From: Clostridium sp. UBA1056
Lineage (GTDB): Bacteria; Bacillota; Clostridia; Clostridiales; Clostridiaceae
Direction of reading: 5' to 3'
Length of the DNA: 41,554 nt
Assembly: GCA_002316385.1 (NCBI GenBank)
Contig: DCDL01000055.1
Span: 153,803-195,356 of the forward strand
Shown one piece after another: positions 15,514-24,261 of the stretch. Under the pieces are notes generated by a model, which saw only the letters and a list, made by a program, of their open reading frames with translations, did no database searches and was not told where the DNA came from. The position numbers and the translations under genes are program-made. Each line of letters opens with the position of its first letter. Positions within the stretch are counted from its first letter, which is position 1.

Positions 15514-17121
15514 ATGAATAAGAGTAAAATCTATGCTTTAATATTAGCTACAGCAGTACTTACTCAAGTAACAGTGCCATCTGTAAGTGCTTTAGCTGAA
15601 GAAGTTAATACTAAAAAAATTGATGAGAAAGTAAGCTTAGAGGAGGTCAACTTAAAAATTAATGAATCATTACAAAAGAAGGATGAAATTATAAATATAC
15701 CAGATATTAATTTAAAGAAAACATTAAATGAAACATTAAATCAAGCAGAAAATGCTGATATTACTAGAGAACAACTTGAAGGTATAACAAAATTAGAAGT
15801 AAGTAATGAAAGTATAAATAGCATCGAAGGTTTGCAATATTGCACGAATTTGGAGTTTTTACAAGTGATTAATAGTCAAATAAGTGATATTAATCCTTTG
15901 AAAAACTTAACTAATTTAAATATATTAGATTTACCTGGAAATAAAATAAATGATATTAAAGTTTTAAAAGACCTTAAAAATTTAAAATATCTGAGTTTAG
16001 CAAGAAATGAAATAAGCAAAATAGAAGGGTTAGAAGAATTAACAAAATTAGAAGAATTACGTTTAGATGAAAATAACATTACTAAAATAGAAGGATTAGA
16101 AAGATTAACTAACTTAAATCGACTAGTTTTATCAGATAATATTATAAATAAAATTGAGGGATTAGAAGAATTAACTAATTTAAAGTATTTATATTTAGGT
16201 GGTAATAAAATAAATCATATTGATAATATAAGCCATTTATCTAAATTATGTCTTTTAGATTTATCAGGCAATCATATTGCTGAAATACAAGGATTAGAAG
16301 GGTTAACTAATTTAGAATACTTAGATTTAACAAAAAATAGGATAGAGAAAATAGAAGGGTTAGAAGGGCTGACTAATTTAAAATTATTGACATTAAGTTC
16401 AAATCAAATAAGCAAGATGGAAGGTTTGGAGGGGTTAAAAAATTTAAATGACTTAAGTTTAAATTCAAATCATATAAGTAAAATAGAAGGGTTAGAAGGG
16501 CTAAAGAATTTAGGTTCCTTAGTTTTAAGTTCAAACCAAATAAGTAAAATAGAGGGGCTAGAAGGATTGAGTAATCTATATTACTTAAATTTAGAATCTA
16601 ATAAAATAAGTAATATAAAACCATTAAGTGGGTTAACTAAATTGGGCGAATTTGATATAAGAAATCAAGAGATTAATTTATCTGAATTAGAAGCAAATGA
16701 TTCAGTTGAGATAGACAATATTTTAGTAGGTTTGAATGGAGAAGTTATACAGCCTAGCGAGATTAGCAATGGTGGTAACTATAATTCAGAGACAAATAAG
16801 ATTAAGTGGAATAATATATCAGAAGATGTAGTTGAGAATTATTCCTTTGTAAATGATATAAAAATAGGAAATGCTACGGGAACTTATTCAGGCTCAGTAT
16901 CACAACCAATTAAGTATATAAATAATACTCAAGGAAATACTGATAGCAGTTCAAATAATGAAAATAACAATTCAAATACTAATAGTAATGGAAAATCAGA
17001 TACAAAAAATAATACTTCATATACTAAACTTCCACAAACAGGGGCAGTGAGTCCATTACCATATATAGCTTCAGCATCTTTATTATTAGGTTCTGTATTA
17101 AGTATTAAGAAGAAAAAATAA
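15514..17121 (+). CDS. Internalin-like leucine-rich-repeat surface protein with LPxTG anchor
   Basis: A 535-residue protein starting after AAGGAAG. Residues 1-28 are a signal peptide ending SVSALA-EE. Residues about 90-385 contain some 13 SDS22/internalin-type repeats of 22 residues (L..L..L.L..N.I..IEGLEG..N). They are followed by an immunoglobulin-like cap region (about 390-470), an Asn/Ser-rich spacer, and a cell-wall sorting signal: LPQTG (506-510), a hydrophobic stretch and KKKK at the end. A sortase would therefore link it to peptidoglycan. The highly uniform KIEGLEGL repeats suggest recent internal duplications. Internalin-type proteins usually bind host or cell-surface partners; the partner here is unknown. 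Confidence 0.93.
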   Translation: MNKSKIYALILATAVLTQVTVPSVSALAEEVNTKKIDEKVSLEEVNLKINESLQKKDEIINIPDINLKKTLNETLNQAENADITREQLEGITKLEVSNESINSIEGLQYCTNLEFLQVINSQISDINPLKNLTNLNILDLPGNKINDIKVLKDLKNLKYLSLARNEISKIEGLEELTKLEELRLDENNITKIEGLERLTNLNRLVLSDNIINKIEGLEELTNLKYLYLGGNKINHIDNISHLSKLCLLDLSGNHIAEIQGLEGLTNLEYLDLTKNRIEKIEGLEGLTNLKLLTLSSNQISKMEGLEGLKNLNDLSLNSNHISKIEGLEGLKNLGSLVLSSNQISKIEGLEGLSNLYYLNLESNKISNIKPLSGLTKLGEFDIRNQEINLSELEANDSVEIDNILVGLNGEVIQPSEISNGGNYNSETNKIKWNNISEDVVENYSFVNDIKIGNATGTYSGSVSQPIKYINNTQGNTDSSSNNENNNSNTNSNGKSDTKNNTSYTKLPQTGAVSPLPYIASASLLLGSVLSIKKKK

Positions 17122-17167
17122 TATAAAAATAATTTAATATTACAAGATAAATATAAAGTTTTTTTAG

Positions 17168-17201
17168 GGCGGTTCAATGATAAATTTGAATCGTCTTTTT
17201 T
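17168..17201 (+). terminator. Terminator of the LRR protein gene
   Basis: GGCGGTTCAA (17168-17177) and TTGAATCGTC (17186-17195) form a 10-bp stem with two G-U pairs, followed by T6. Confidence 0.8.
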
Positions 17202-17328
17202 ACTTTTTATCCCACATGGTGAAAGAAGTTTATAGTAGTATGGCTCTAAATATTTGTTGAAAGTTGATATTATATATACAACACCATTACCTTACATATA
17301 TTCATGTAATAAGTAAGGAAGCGATTAT

Positions 17329-17912
17329 ATGACTGAACAAGAACAAGAACAAGAGCAATGGCAAGAAATTTTTGATATGGGATTTATCATTAATGAAAAA
17401 ACAGGTAAACTACTTGGTTTGAATGCGAATATGTTTGCATCATATATAGCTAAAAGGAACAAGTTAATTTACAACAAAAATAATTTTTACAATTATAAAG
17501 AAGACTTAGGAAAATGGATTAAATATGAAGACATGAAAATGAAATCTAAAATAAGAAACATTCTTCTTGCACCTTTAATAGTATTTGGACAAGAAAGCTA
17601 GAGGATGAATACATAGAAGCATTAAAAAGAACTGTATTCTATAAAGATGAATTAAATAGTAATAGAAGATATATAAATATATTAAATGGGATGTATGATT
17701 TAGAAAATCATACCTTACTAAAGCATAGTTATACATATTATAGTACTATTCAAATCCTAATAGAATATGATAAAGATGCTAAATGTCCTAATTTTGAAAA
17801 GTTTTTAGATGAATCATTTTTAGGAGATAAAGAGTCAATATGTGTAGCAGAGGAATGGCTAGGATATTCAATCAGTCCTAATTTCTACAATAATTTGACA
17901 TCACATAAATAA
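17329..17912 (+). pseudogene. Broken phage/plasmid (P4-type) DNA primase-helicase
   Basis: Two reading frames together give the middle of a P4/D5-type primase. The first (17329-17601, starting MTEQEQEQEQWQ) ends with a premature TAG. The second frame runs through the break (KLEDEYIEALKRTVFYKDEL, then NILNGMYDLENHTLLKHS) and on to WLGYSISPNF at 17912. The pattern LNGMYDLENHTLLKHS...YYSTIQI.IEYD....CP.FEKFLDE.F.GD is characteristic of the region just before the helicase domain of phage/plasmid primases. A frameshift lies around 17570-17600, and the SF3 helicase domain that should follow is missing. This is the remnant of an integrated phage or plasmid. Confidence 0.75.
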
Positions 17913-18166
17913 GAAGTATAGAAAATAAAATGAGTGATATCAATAAACTATAGTATACAATTCTAATTGTTTAAGAAGCTGGTATAACTAGATTTTTGTA
18001 GCATAAAAATTTCATTGTGGTTACTACATTTGATTATTTATTCTATAAGAGATGATATAAATAGTAACATTAAATAACACTAGTAAATAATATTCAGCTA
18101 TGAAATTATACTTTATGAGTATGCTATAGATATACAGAATTTATACACAGGAATAAGCTGATAAGA

Positions 18167-18327
18167 CCTCATTTACTACCGATACGGAGAATCGTACCAC
18201 AAGTAAGGGATAATAGATTAAACTGAAATCTAATATAATAATAAGAACAAGTTAATAAAAAATAGCACTTAGAAATTAGCACTAATCTTGCGGGATCGAG
18301 TGCTTTTTTAAAATAAGTGAGGTTTTT
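18167..18327 (+). repeat. Dispersed structured repeat, copy A (CCTCA...TGAGG-TTTTT)
   Basis: Core CCTCATTTACTACCGATACG continues to AAGTAAGGGA (18201-18210), with internal pairing TTACT/AGTAA (18173-18177/18202-18206) and TACG/CGTA. The outer arm CCTCATTTA (18167-18175) pairs with TAAGTGAGG (18314-18322), followed by T5. Two related copies occur at 22163 and 24218. It occupies the gap 17913-18529, which otherwise holds only a nested terminator. Confidence 0.6.
18278..18311 (+). terminator. Terminator hairpin nested in repeat copy A
   Basis: AGCACT (18278-18283) pairs with AGTGCT (18299-18304), with ATC/GAT inside, followed by a T-run. A second AGCACT at 18264 could compete for the same arm. 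Confidence 0.65.
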
Positions 18328-18529
18328 CCTTTTTATAAAAAGAAAATGATGGGATATTGGGATTATTATTAAGAGAAATCATAATAGAAGTATATAGGTT
18401 CAATTATATAAATTTGGATAAAATATAATTTAAAATGAAGAATATTTTATTATAAAAAAGGGAAAGTAGATAGATTTACTTTTACGCAAATTATCTGTTT
18501 TCCCCGAACTTTATTCTAGAAAACTAATA

Positions 18530-19432
18530 TTAAAAACTACCACCACCACCACCATGGGTACTTCCGCTATTACTTCTATGAGTTGTGCTAGTATTTGAAC
18601 TATTACTTTCATTAGATTTCTTCTCGATCTTTGTTCTAATTGTATTTTCACCAACAAATATATCTTCTTTGTTAGTTAAATTAAAAGATCCACATCCTTC
18701 GTAAGTTTTATTGTCAACAGTTACTTTCCATTTAGACTTTTGGGTAACTATTAATGTAACTACTATGGATATTATTAAAGAAAGTATATACGTAGATGGA
18801 GATGTAAGTTTATCCTTTACTCTACTAAAATATGAAATTGGAGCAGAGTTCATTTTAGTATCTGAATTTGATTCAGAACTGGAATTACCTACTGAACCTG
18901 GACTTAACTCAGGAGGTACATTCTCTGTAGAATTTGAATCTGTATTATTAGTCATTAATTTTTTATCACAATAATAATCAACCTTCTCTAAGAATTTACT
19001 ACTAGCACCATTATAATCCTTATCTGATAAATATCTTGTTATATCATTTACCATAGTCTTTATTGTACTATCCGTGAATATAGTAATTGCTACTCCTTTT
19101 GTAGAAATCCAAACCTCCCTAGCATCCATATTTACTAACATTAAAATACCTGACTTTTCTGCATCTAAACCGTAATTATTATTATCATAAAAGTCATCAG
19201 CATACTGCATTGAAGATTTTCCATCTGTATTATCAGTAATAACTATTACTGTATCTAAGCTGCATTTATTTGAAATTTCATTAATCCTACTTTGTAATTC
19301 TTGTACTTCTGTTTCTGATAAATAATTTAAATAGTCTTTTACATTATCATTCTCTGCTGCTTCAACCCTAATTGGTAATAAAGCTATTAAACATACAAAT
19401 AAAAAAATAAGTACTTTAAATTTTCTAGACAA
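18530..19432 (-). CDS. TPM-domain membrane protein (YdjH-like)
   Basis: A 300-residue protein. Residues 1-25 form a signal peptide or signal anchor (VLIFLFVCLIALLPIRVEA). Residues about 30-155 are a TPM domain (YLSETEVQELQSRINEIS, DTVIVITDN, DFYDNNNYG, GILMLVNMDAREVWISTKG), as in YgcG/YdjH proteins. One membrane helix follows at about 212-232 (YILSLIISIVVTLIVT), then a hydrophilic domain and a tail of HGGGGGSF. The start is a TTG overlapping the stop of the gene before by 8 bases, with GGAGGT 7 bases upstream, so translation is coupled. Together with its two neighbours it matches the B. subtilis ydjGHI set, linked there to envelope stress and PspA. Confidence 0.85.
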   Translation of the reverse strand: MSRKFKVLIFLFVCLIALLPIRVEAAENDNVKDYLNYLSETEVQELQSRINEISNKCSLDTVIVITDNTDGKSSMQYADDFYDNNNYGLDAEKSGILMLVNMDAREVWISTKGVAITIFTDSTIKTMVNDITRYLSDKDYNGASSKFLEKVDYYCDKKLMTNNTDSNSTENVPPELSPGSVGNSSSESNSDTKMNSAPISYFSRVKDKLTSPSTYILSLIISIVVTLIVTQKSKWKVTVDNKTYEGCGSFNLTNKEDIFVGENTIRTKIEKKSNESNSSNTSTTHRSNSGSTHGGGGGSF

Positions 19433-20459
19433 TTAGAGCACCTCCAAACACATAAATTAGCCAGGATATTATAAATATAAGCAATGCAAATTTAATCTGA
19501 CTAGTACGGTCAATAGGAGCGTCACCTATAATTTTTCCAGTTTGCCCATTAATGATAAATTCGTATTTTTTACCTTCATACTCATTAACTAATAAGTAAA
19601 TTGGTAGCATAGCATAACTATATTCCATATTAGTTATAGTGACCTTCGTGGAGTTTTGAGTAAAATTACTATAACCAGTTACTGTTTGACTTAATCTAGA
19701 GCTCATGTATTGTTTAACTCTTTCATTTGTAACAACTGATGCCTCTTTTACATCTACATCGTACTTTTCGGCCATAAATCCAGTCATATATTTCATAGAA
19801 AAACCTGTTAGTTCATTGTAATTATAGGGCTCTATTCCAATCATCAACGAATCATCTAGTTTTTTCAGTCCATCTATTGGTACTCCATTGTAGTCAGCAA
19901 TACATTCTCTTAAAATGCGATAGTATTTAGTTTGCGTATATTCATAATCCATGTCTGACCAAGTATGAACTTTTGTCCCTTCACCATTAAGTTGTCCTTT
20001 TACATTGTTATCAAATATCCAAAATGGAACATATATGCCTGTGATCTTTTCAAGCTCCTTCTTATCCTTAAAATCTTTAGGTGCAAATTTCTTTTTGCTA
20101 ATCCATTTAGTATAGATTTCTCGAGCTTCTTTTTTTCCTACTTTAAATGGAATAACACTTTTAGGTGTAAATTGTCCAGAAAATCTACTTTTGATTATAG
20201 AGTGACTATTGCAATAAATGCAAAATGTTGCTGCTATTGTATCATCTGCTATTAACTCTGCTCCACAACTTGTACAGCTATAACTATTTAAATCTCCTGT
20301 AGGCTCCTGACTTGGTCCTTTCTTTTCCTCATATGTAGCATCAACTTCATTTTCATTAAATTCGCTAAAGCAGTAATTACATTTCCATTTTTGAGATTCA
20401 GGGTTAAACTCTAACCCAGCCTTACAATTAGGACAAGTATATTCCTTTACAGAATTCAT
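19425..20459 (-). CDS. Double zinc-ribbon membrane protein (YdjG-like)
   Basis: A 344-residue protein. Two zinc ribbons open it: CPNCKAG...CNYC (residues about 9-32) and CTSCGAE...CIYC (about 62-83). A family domain follows (FTPKSVIPFKVGKKEAREIY, GIYVPFWIFD, LPIYLLVNEYEGKKYEFIING), and a single C-terminal membrane helix (KFALLIFIISWLIYVFGGAL). Automatic annotation often calls it a TFIIB-type or helicase zinc-ribbon protein, but it fits YdjG. GGAGG precedes the ATG. A terminator hairpin separates it from the SPFH gene upstream, so the two may be transcribed partly independently, while the TPM gene is overlapped. Confidence 0.85.
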   Translation of the reverse strand: MNSVKEYTCPNCKAGLEFNPESQKWKCNYCFSEFNENEVDATYEEKKGPSQEPTGDLNSYSCTSCGAELIADDTIAATFCIYCNSHSIIKSRFSGQFTPKSVIPFKVGKKEAREIYTKWISKKKFAPKDFKDKKELEKITGIYVPFWIFDNNVKGQLNGEGTKVHTWSDMDYEYTQTKYYRILRECIADYNGVPIDGLKKLDDSLMIGIEPYNYNELTGFSMKYMTGFMAEKYDVDVKEASVVTNERVKQYMSSRLSQTVTGYSNFTQNSTKVTITNMEYSYAMLPIYLLVNEYEGKKYEFIINGQTGKIIGDAPIDRTSQIKFALLIFIISWLIYVFGGALIV

Positions 20460-20496
20460 ATTTTTTCCTCCAATAAAATAATTCTTAGTATCTTTT

Positions 20497-20528
20497 AAAA
20501 AAGCACTGGAATTTAGCAGTGCTTTTTT
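20497..20528. terminator. Strong symmetric terminator between SPFH and zinc-ribbon genes
   Basis: AAAAAAGCACTG (20497-20508) and CAGTGCTTTTTT (20517-20528) form a perfect 12-bp stem, active in either direction. For the minus-strand SPFH gene it follows the stop by about 5 bases. Confidence 0.8.
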
Positions 20529-20533
20529 GTAAA

Positions 20534-22012
20534 CTACTCTTTATCTAATTCATTAAATATATCTCCACAATTAGGGCAGAATTTTGGTGGGTTCGTAGAA
20601 TCTTCAGGCACCCATGCACATTTATCACATTTAAATCTATCTGGCTTCTTACCGCCACACTCTGGGCAGAATAAACTAGTTACTTCATTTCCACAAACAC
20701 ATTTCCAAGTGTTGTTTTCAGGCTTTTTGCTTCCACAATTAGGGCAGAAATTACCATTACTAATTAAATTACCACATTTACAATTCCAAGTATTCATTTG
20801 TTTCTCTTCAGGCTTTTTAGCTCCACAATTTGAACAGAATTTTGTATCTCCACTCATATGAGTATTACAAACGCATGTCCATCCATAAGAGTTATTTTGT
20901 TCTTGATTATTGAATTGCGTTGGCTGACTATTTTCAACTTGTTGGTTTGGCATAGCTCCCATTGCACCTGCTAAATTCATACCCATATTCATGCCTGCAA
21001 GACCTAGCATAGAACCTCCTGTATTAGAACCTGCTGATTCTATTCCTTTAGCTAATCCTGCTGTCATACGTGCAGTCCTTGCATTTGAATCAAAAAGAAT
21101 TGAGTCATTAGCATATTTATCAAGTAATTGTTCTGTTTTTTCATCATAAGATATACCCGCAATTCCTACACTTTGAATATAGAAACCTCTTTTTGAAAGC
21201 CACTCTTTATCTAATACCTCTGCCATGTACTGACCAAGTTCCATAGTTTTAGTAGCAATATCAGAAACACAAACATAATTAGTTGAAAGACTTGCTAATG
21301 AGGTTTGATAAGCCATTAAAAATTCATTAATATATTGTTCTGCCATATCGCTAGTACGTAAAGTTTTCTTAACTATCTTACTACATACTTCACTATAAAA
21401 TAATAATGGATCACCAATCTTAATTGAATATGTTCCAAATGATGTTATTTTACAAGGAACTATTCTTCCTTGAACTAGCACTCTATCAGTATATGGAACT
21501 GGATTCCTTGTACCAAAGCGTATATTAGTAATTTCCTGCTTATTTATGTATATTACAGTTTGCTTTGCAGGGGTAGTTCCCCCAAATTTAAATCTTTCCC
21601 AAGAATCCTTTAACGTGTTTTTTATACCACCAGGTCTATTTATAGCATCTTTTCCCGTATTTCCATAACCACTTACATCGACGTCTTTGTCTGTCTGAAA
21701 AAATATAGATGGAGATCTTGAATTGTCTACCTGATAGTATCCAGCTTCATCAGTTGCTGAAATAATCTTTCCTCCATCTACTAATAACATAGTAGTATTT
21801 GCCGGAACATGAATAATAGACCCATTAGAAACAATATCCTCTGTGCCTCTCTTGTTTCCTCTACGTGAATCTTTAGCTCTTACTGTTACTCCATAAGATG
21901 CTAAAATTTCATTATCCATTTCTTCAGGTTCAATAGTTTCAAGCCATTGATCTGCTAATGTTCCACTTATGGATCCTATACCAACTTTAAAAATACCCAT
22001 ATTATAACTCAC
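20534..22012 (-). CDS. SPFH-domain protein with four C-terminal zinc ribbons (YdjI-like)
   Basis: A 492-residue protein. Residues about 20-320 are the SPFH domain of the YdjI/virion-core-like type (DNEILASYGVTVRAKDSRRG, SPSIFFQTDK, KRGFYIQSVGIAGISYDE). A Gly/Met-rich stretch (about 320-350, GLAGMNMGMNLAGAMGAM) and a Gln/Asn-rich linker follow. The end carries four zinc ribbons (WTCVC...FCSNCG, WNCKCG...FCPNCG, WKCVCG...FCPECG, FKCDKC...FCPNCGD). There is no membrane helix, so membrane attachment is likely through partners. In Bacillus the homologue works with YdjG and YdjH as a PspA-anchoring complex; no pspA gene is in this window. The promoter region holds a large palindrome (22040-22078). 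Confidence 0.88.
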   Translation of the reverse strand: MSYNMGIFKVGIGSISGTLADQWLETIEPEEMDNEILASYGVTVRAKDSRRGNKRGTEDIVSNGSIIHVPANTTMLLVDGGKIISATDEAGYYQVDNSRSPSIFFQTDKDVDVSGYGNTGKDAINRPGGIKNTLKDSWERFKFGGTTPAKQTVIYINKQEITNIRFGTRNPVPYTDRVLVQGRIVPCKITSFGTYSIKIGDPLLFYSEVCSKIVKKTLRTSDMAEQYINEFLMAYQTSLASLSTNYVCVSDIATKTMELGQYMAEVLDKEWLSKRGFYIQSVGIAGISYDEKTEQLLDKYANDSILFDSNARTARMTAGLAKGIESAGSNTGGSMLGLAGMNMGMNLAGAMGAMPNQQVENSQPTQFNNQEQNNSYGWTCVCNTHMSGDTKFCSNCGAKKPEEKQMNTWNCKCGNLISNGNFCPNCGSKKPENNTWKCVCGNEVTSLFCPECGGKKPDRFKCDKCAWVPEDSTNPPKFCPNCGDIFNELDKE

Positions 22013-22039
22013 CTTTCATTTTTAAATACTTTTTACTTA

Positions 22040-22078
22040 AAGTAAACTACTTAATATACTTTATAATGTAGTTTACTT
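22040..22078 (-). promoter_or_regulatory. Palindromic operator candidate upstream of the ydjI-like gene
   Basis: AAGTAAACTAC (22040-22050) and GTAGTTTACTT (22068-22078) are perfect inverted copies with a 17-base spacer that contains a TATAAA-like -10 on the minus strand. A repressor bound here would cover the promoter. I do not recognise the regulator. Confidence 0.55.
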
Positions 22079-22162
22079 CAATTTTACCATAAACTTATAA
22101 ATGATGTAATTTTGAAAATTACTTCTTATCAATTAATTATAAGTAAAGAAATTAATAAAAAG

Positions 22163-22285
22163 CCTCACACTTACTACCAATACGGTGAACCATATCATAA
22201 GTGATGCTCTAAATCTTTGATTTAGTTAGCAGAACTTACTCAGCGAACGAATGTGAGTCGAGTTTCCTAGATAAATGAGGTTTTT
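22163..22285 (+). repeat. Dispersed structured repeat, copy B (CCTCA...TGAGG-TTTTT)
   Basis: CCTCA (22163-22167) with four A's just upstream pairs with TGAGGTTTTT (22276-22285). Inside, CACTTA (22168-22173) pairs with TAAGTG (22198-22203) around the core TACCAATACGGTGAACC. The core aligns with copies A and C. The later part contains AAATC-ttt-GATTT. It reads as a compact structured RNA ending in its own terminator. Confidence 0.6.
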
Positions 22286-22360
22286 GATAATATGAGCTTG
22301 GAGCAAGCTAAAGATATCTATAAATAAAGGTAATAAGATAAAAAACAGGTTCACTTTGAG

Positions 22361-22407
22361 GTAATACCTATTACAACTACATTATAGCAAGATGTAACAG
22401 GTATTAC
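22361..22407. other. Inverted repeat with 9-bp perfect arms
   Basis: GTAATACCT (22361-22369) and AGGTATTAC (22399-22407), with further imperfect pairing inside. It lies in the gap between the ydjI-like gene and the phosphatase gene. Role unknown; the remaining gap 22408-22641 shows no gene. Confidence 0.4.
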
Positions 22408-22641
22408 GATGTGGATTAACAGAGTGTATTTTAGACGACTTGGAGATAGAAAATAGTATTGTCCTTCAACGGATAAAACTGTTTATTTTTTAATGTTTGA
22501 TTTTGATGTTGAATATATATATATTAAATAGTAAAAAACATTAATTCCATAATAAAACTATAAAACTGGTAGAAGTAGCTAAGCACAATGTGAGTTAATA
22601 TCATATAATATAATGTGGAAAATTATTATGGAGAATTATAT

Positions 22642-23679
22642 ATGAAACAAAATGAAATAGCTTTAGATCAATTTACAAATTACGATTCAATTGAAGATTG
22701 TTTTAGATATGACCATCATTTATGGTATTCTTATTGCCATAAATGTCCCTATCCTTATTATTTATACTATTGCCCATATAAAGCACCTACTTATCGGCAT
22801 CCATCTTTATATGAATATGGATGGCATATGAATGATGGAATGATACAAGAACCCTATTATGAACCTCGAAATAATAATTTACGCCTTTCTATAAATGCTG
22901 ATAATGTAAAAAGGCTACCTAGACACTTTCGCAAAACTACTGATTTATCTAATCTTAAAGATTATAGATTTATAAACTTAAATGGATTAGCTAATTTAAA
23001 TGCATCTGCTAGTGGACAATTTTCAGAAAATGGTCTTATATTAGCTAAACAATCCATAGGCAATTCTATGCCAATAATTATAGTTGACTTAAGACAAGAA
23101 TCACATGGATTTATCAACGGTGTAGCGATAAGTTGGGTAGATGGCCATAACAAGGCCAATAAAGGCTTGACTAAAGAAGAAGTTTTATATGATGAAAATA
23201 CAAGATTACAAAGCATCTTATTAAACAAACCAATATATATTGGCGATAAAACATTAATACCTAAAAAAATTGAAAATGAAAAAAAATTAGTTAAAAGCCA
23301 CAGTATGTCATATATGCGTATACCAGTAACAGATAAAGAAATACCTAATAATGACATGGTTGATTATTTTATAAAATTCGTTAATTCATTGATTCCAAAT
23401 ACTTGGCTACATTTTCATTGCAAAGCTGGGGTTGGAAGAACAACTACTTTTATTGTAATGTATGATATGATGAAAAATGCTAAAAATGTCAGTCTCCAAG
23501 ATATAATGCATAGGCAGGTCTTACTAGGAGGAAAGAACCTACTTAGGGAGGAACAGCTCCCAATGAATCGCTCCGAGAAAAGAGCTAAATTAATAAAAAG
23601 ATTTTATAGGTATTGTGTTGAAAATAATGACAACTTTAAAACTACATGGTCACAATGGATTAGACAATATAGAAATTAA
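22642..23679 (+). CDS. PTP-like (phytase/dual-specificity type) phosphatase
   Basis: A 345-residue protein with the cysteine-phosphatase signature HCKAGVGR (residues 259-266; nucleophile Cys260, Arg266). The region before it (RLPRHFRKTTDLSNL, IVDLRQESHGFI, the VTDKEIP loop) resembles bacterial PTP-like inositol-polyphosphate phosphatases. Known relatives remove phosphate from inositol phosphates or proteins. The first 85 residues are odd: very rich in Tyr, His, Cys and Pro (YSYCHKCPYPYYLYYCPYK). No signal peptide is seen. The frame is open from a GTG at 22615, but GGAGA lies 7 bases before the ATG at 22642, which is preferred. It stands alone. Confidence 0.82.
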   Translation: MKQNEIALDQFTNYDSIEDCFRYDHHLWYSYCHKCPYPYYLYYCPYKAPTYRHPSLYEYGWHMNDGMIQEPYYEPRNNNLRLSINADNVKRLPRHFRKTTDLSNLKDYRFINLNGLANLNASASGQFSENGLILAKQSIGNSMPIIIVDLRQESHGFINGVAISWVDGHNKANKGLTKEEVLYDENTRLQSILLNKPIYIGDKTLIPKKIENEKKLVKSHSMSYMRIPVTDKEIPNNDMVDYFIKFVNSLIPNTWLHFHCKAGVGRTTTFIVMYDMMKNAKNVSLQDIMHRQVLLGGKNLLREEQLPMNRSEKRAKLIKRFYRYCVENNDNFKTTWSQWIRQYRN

Positions 23680-24162
23680 ACATTACCATTTGTTCGAAGC
23701 TAATTGAAAAATTGCGAGAGCACAAGTTAATTATAATTAAGTAAAGAATATTTTTCTAATTAACCCTCCACCTACGCATACGATATAGGTAAGAGCAAAT
23801 ATGAAAAGTTTGCTAGCCCAAGCCTTAAAATATAAACTATGACTTATCATTATATATTGTATAGATGAGTAATTTACTACATTAGAAAGAACGGCAACAT
23901 ATCAGGTCTAGAAAATACTATCTTAGGGCTGTTTTTTATACGAATCGTTGCTTGTATCCCTACTCCCATGATTTCTTCCTTTCATTTTGAATTTTTTAAA
24001 AAGAAATTCGCTTTTAAATACCAATACAATACAAAATATAAAAAATATAAACTCAAATTAGATGAATTTGGTATAGATAGAATAGCTGTTTTTGATGCAG
24101 AAGAAGAAGTGTGAATATCATAATAGAGTTTTAAAACATATAAATGAATATAAATATGACTG
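23680..24162 (+). other. Gene-poor stretch with one weak open frame
   Basis: No well-supported gene. An ATG frame at 23968-24114 could code for 48 residues (ending DEFGIDRIAVFDAEEEV) and the same frame is open back to 23869, but there is no ribosome binding site and I do not recognise it. It may be the tail of a decayed gene, since a strong hairpin follows it. Confidence 0.3.
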
Positions 24163-24204
24163 AATTAAATAAGAAGGTAGTTGGTAAAACCTTCTTATTT
24201 AATT
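24163..24204. terminator. Long perfect hairpin, probable terminator
   Basis: AATTAAATAAGAAGGT (24163-24178) and ACCTTCTTATTTAATT (24189-24204) are perfect inverted copies with a 10-base loop. The T-rich end of the arm and the following TT suit termination in either direction. Confidence 0.6.
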
Positions 24205-24217
24205 TTATATAGAAAAG

Positions 24218-24261
24218 TCTCATTTATAATTGATACAGTGAGCGGTATCACAAGTAAGGGA
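24218..24261 (+). repeat. Dispersed structured repeat, copy C (3'-truncated)
   Basis: TCTCATTTATAATTGATACA, then GTGAGCGGTATC and ACAAGTAAGGGA. It aligns with the cores of copies A and B, and the inner stem is GATAC/GTATC. The 3' part with the closing TGAGG arm is missing; the sequence instead runs into a minus-strand gene fragment. Confidence 0.5.
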
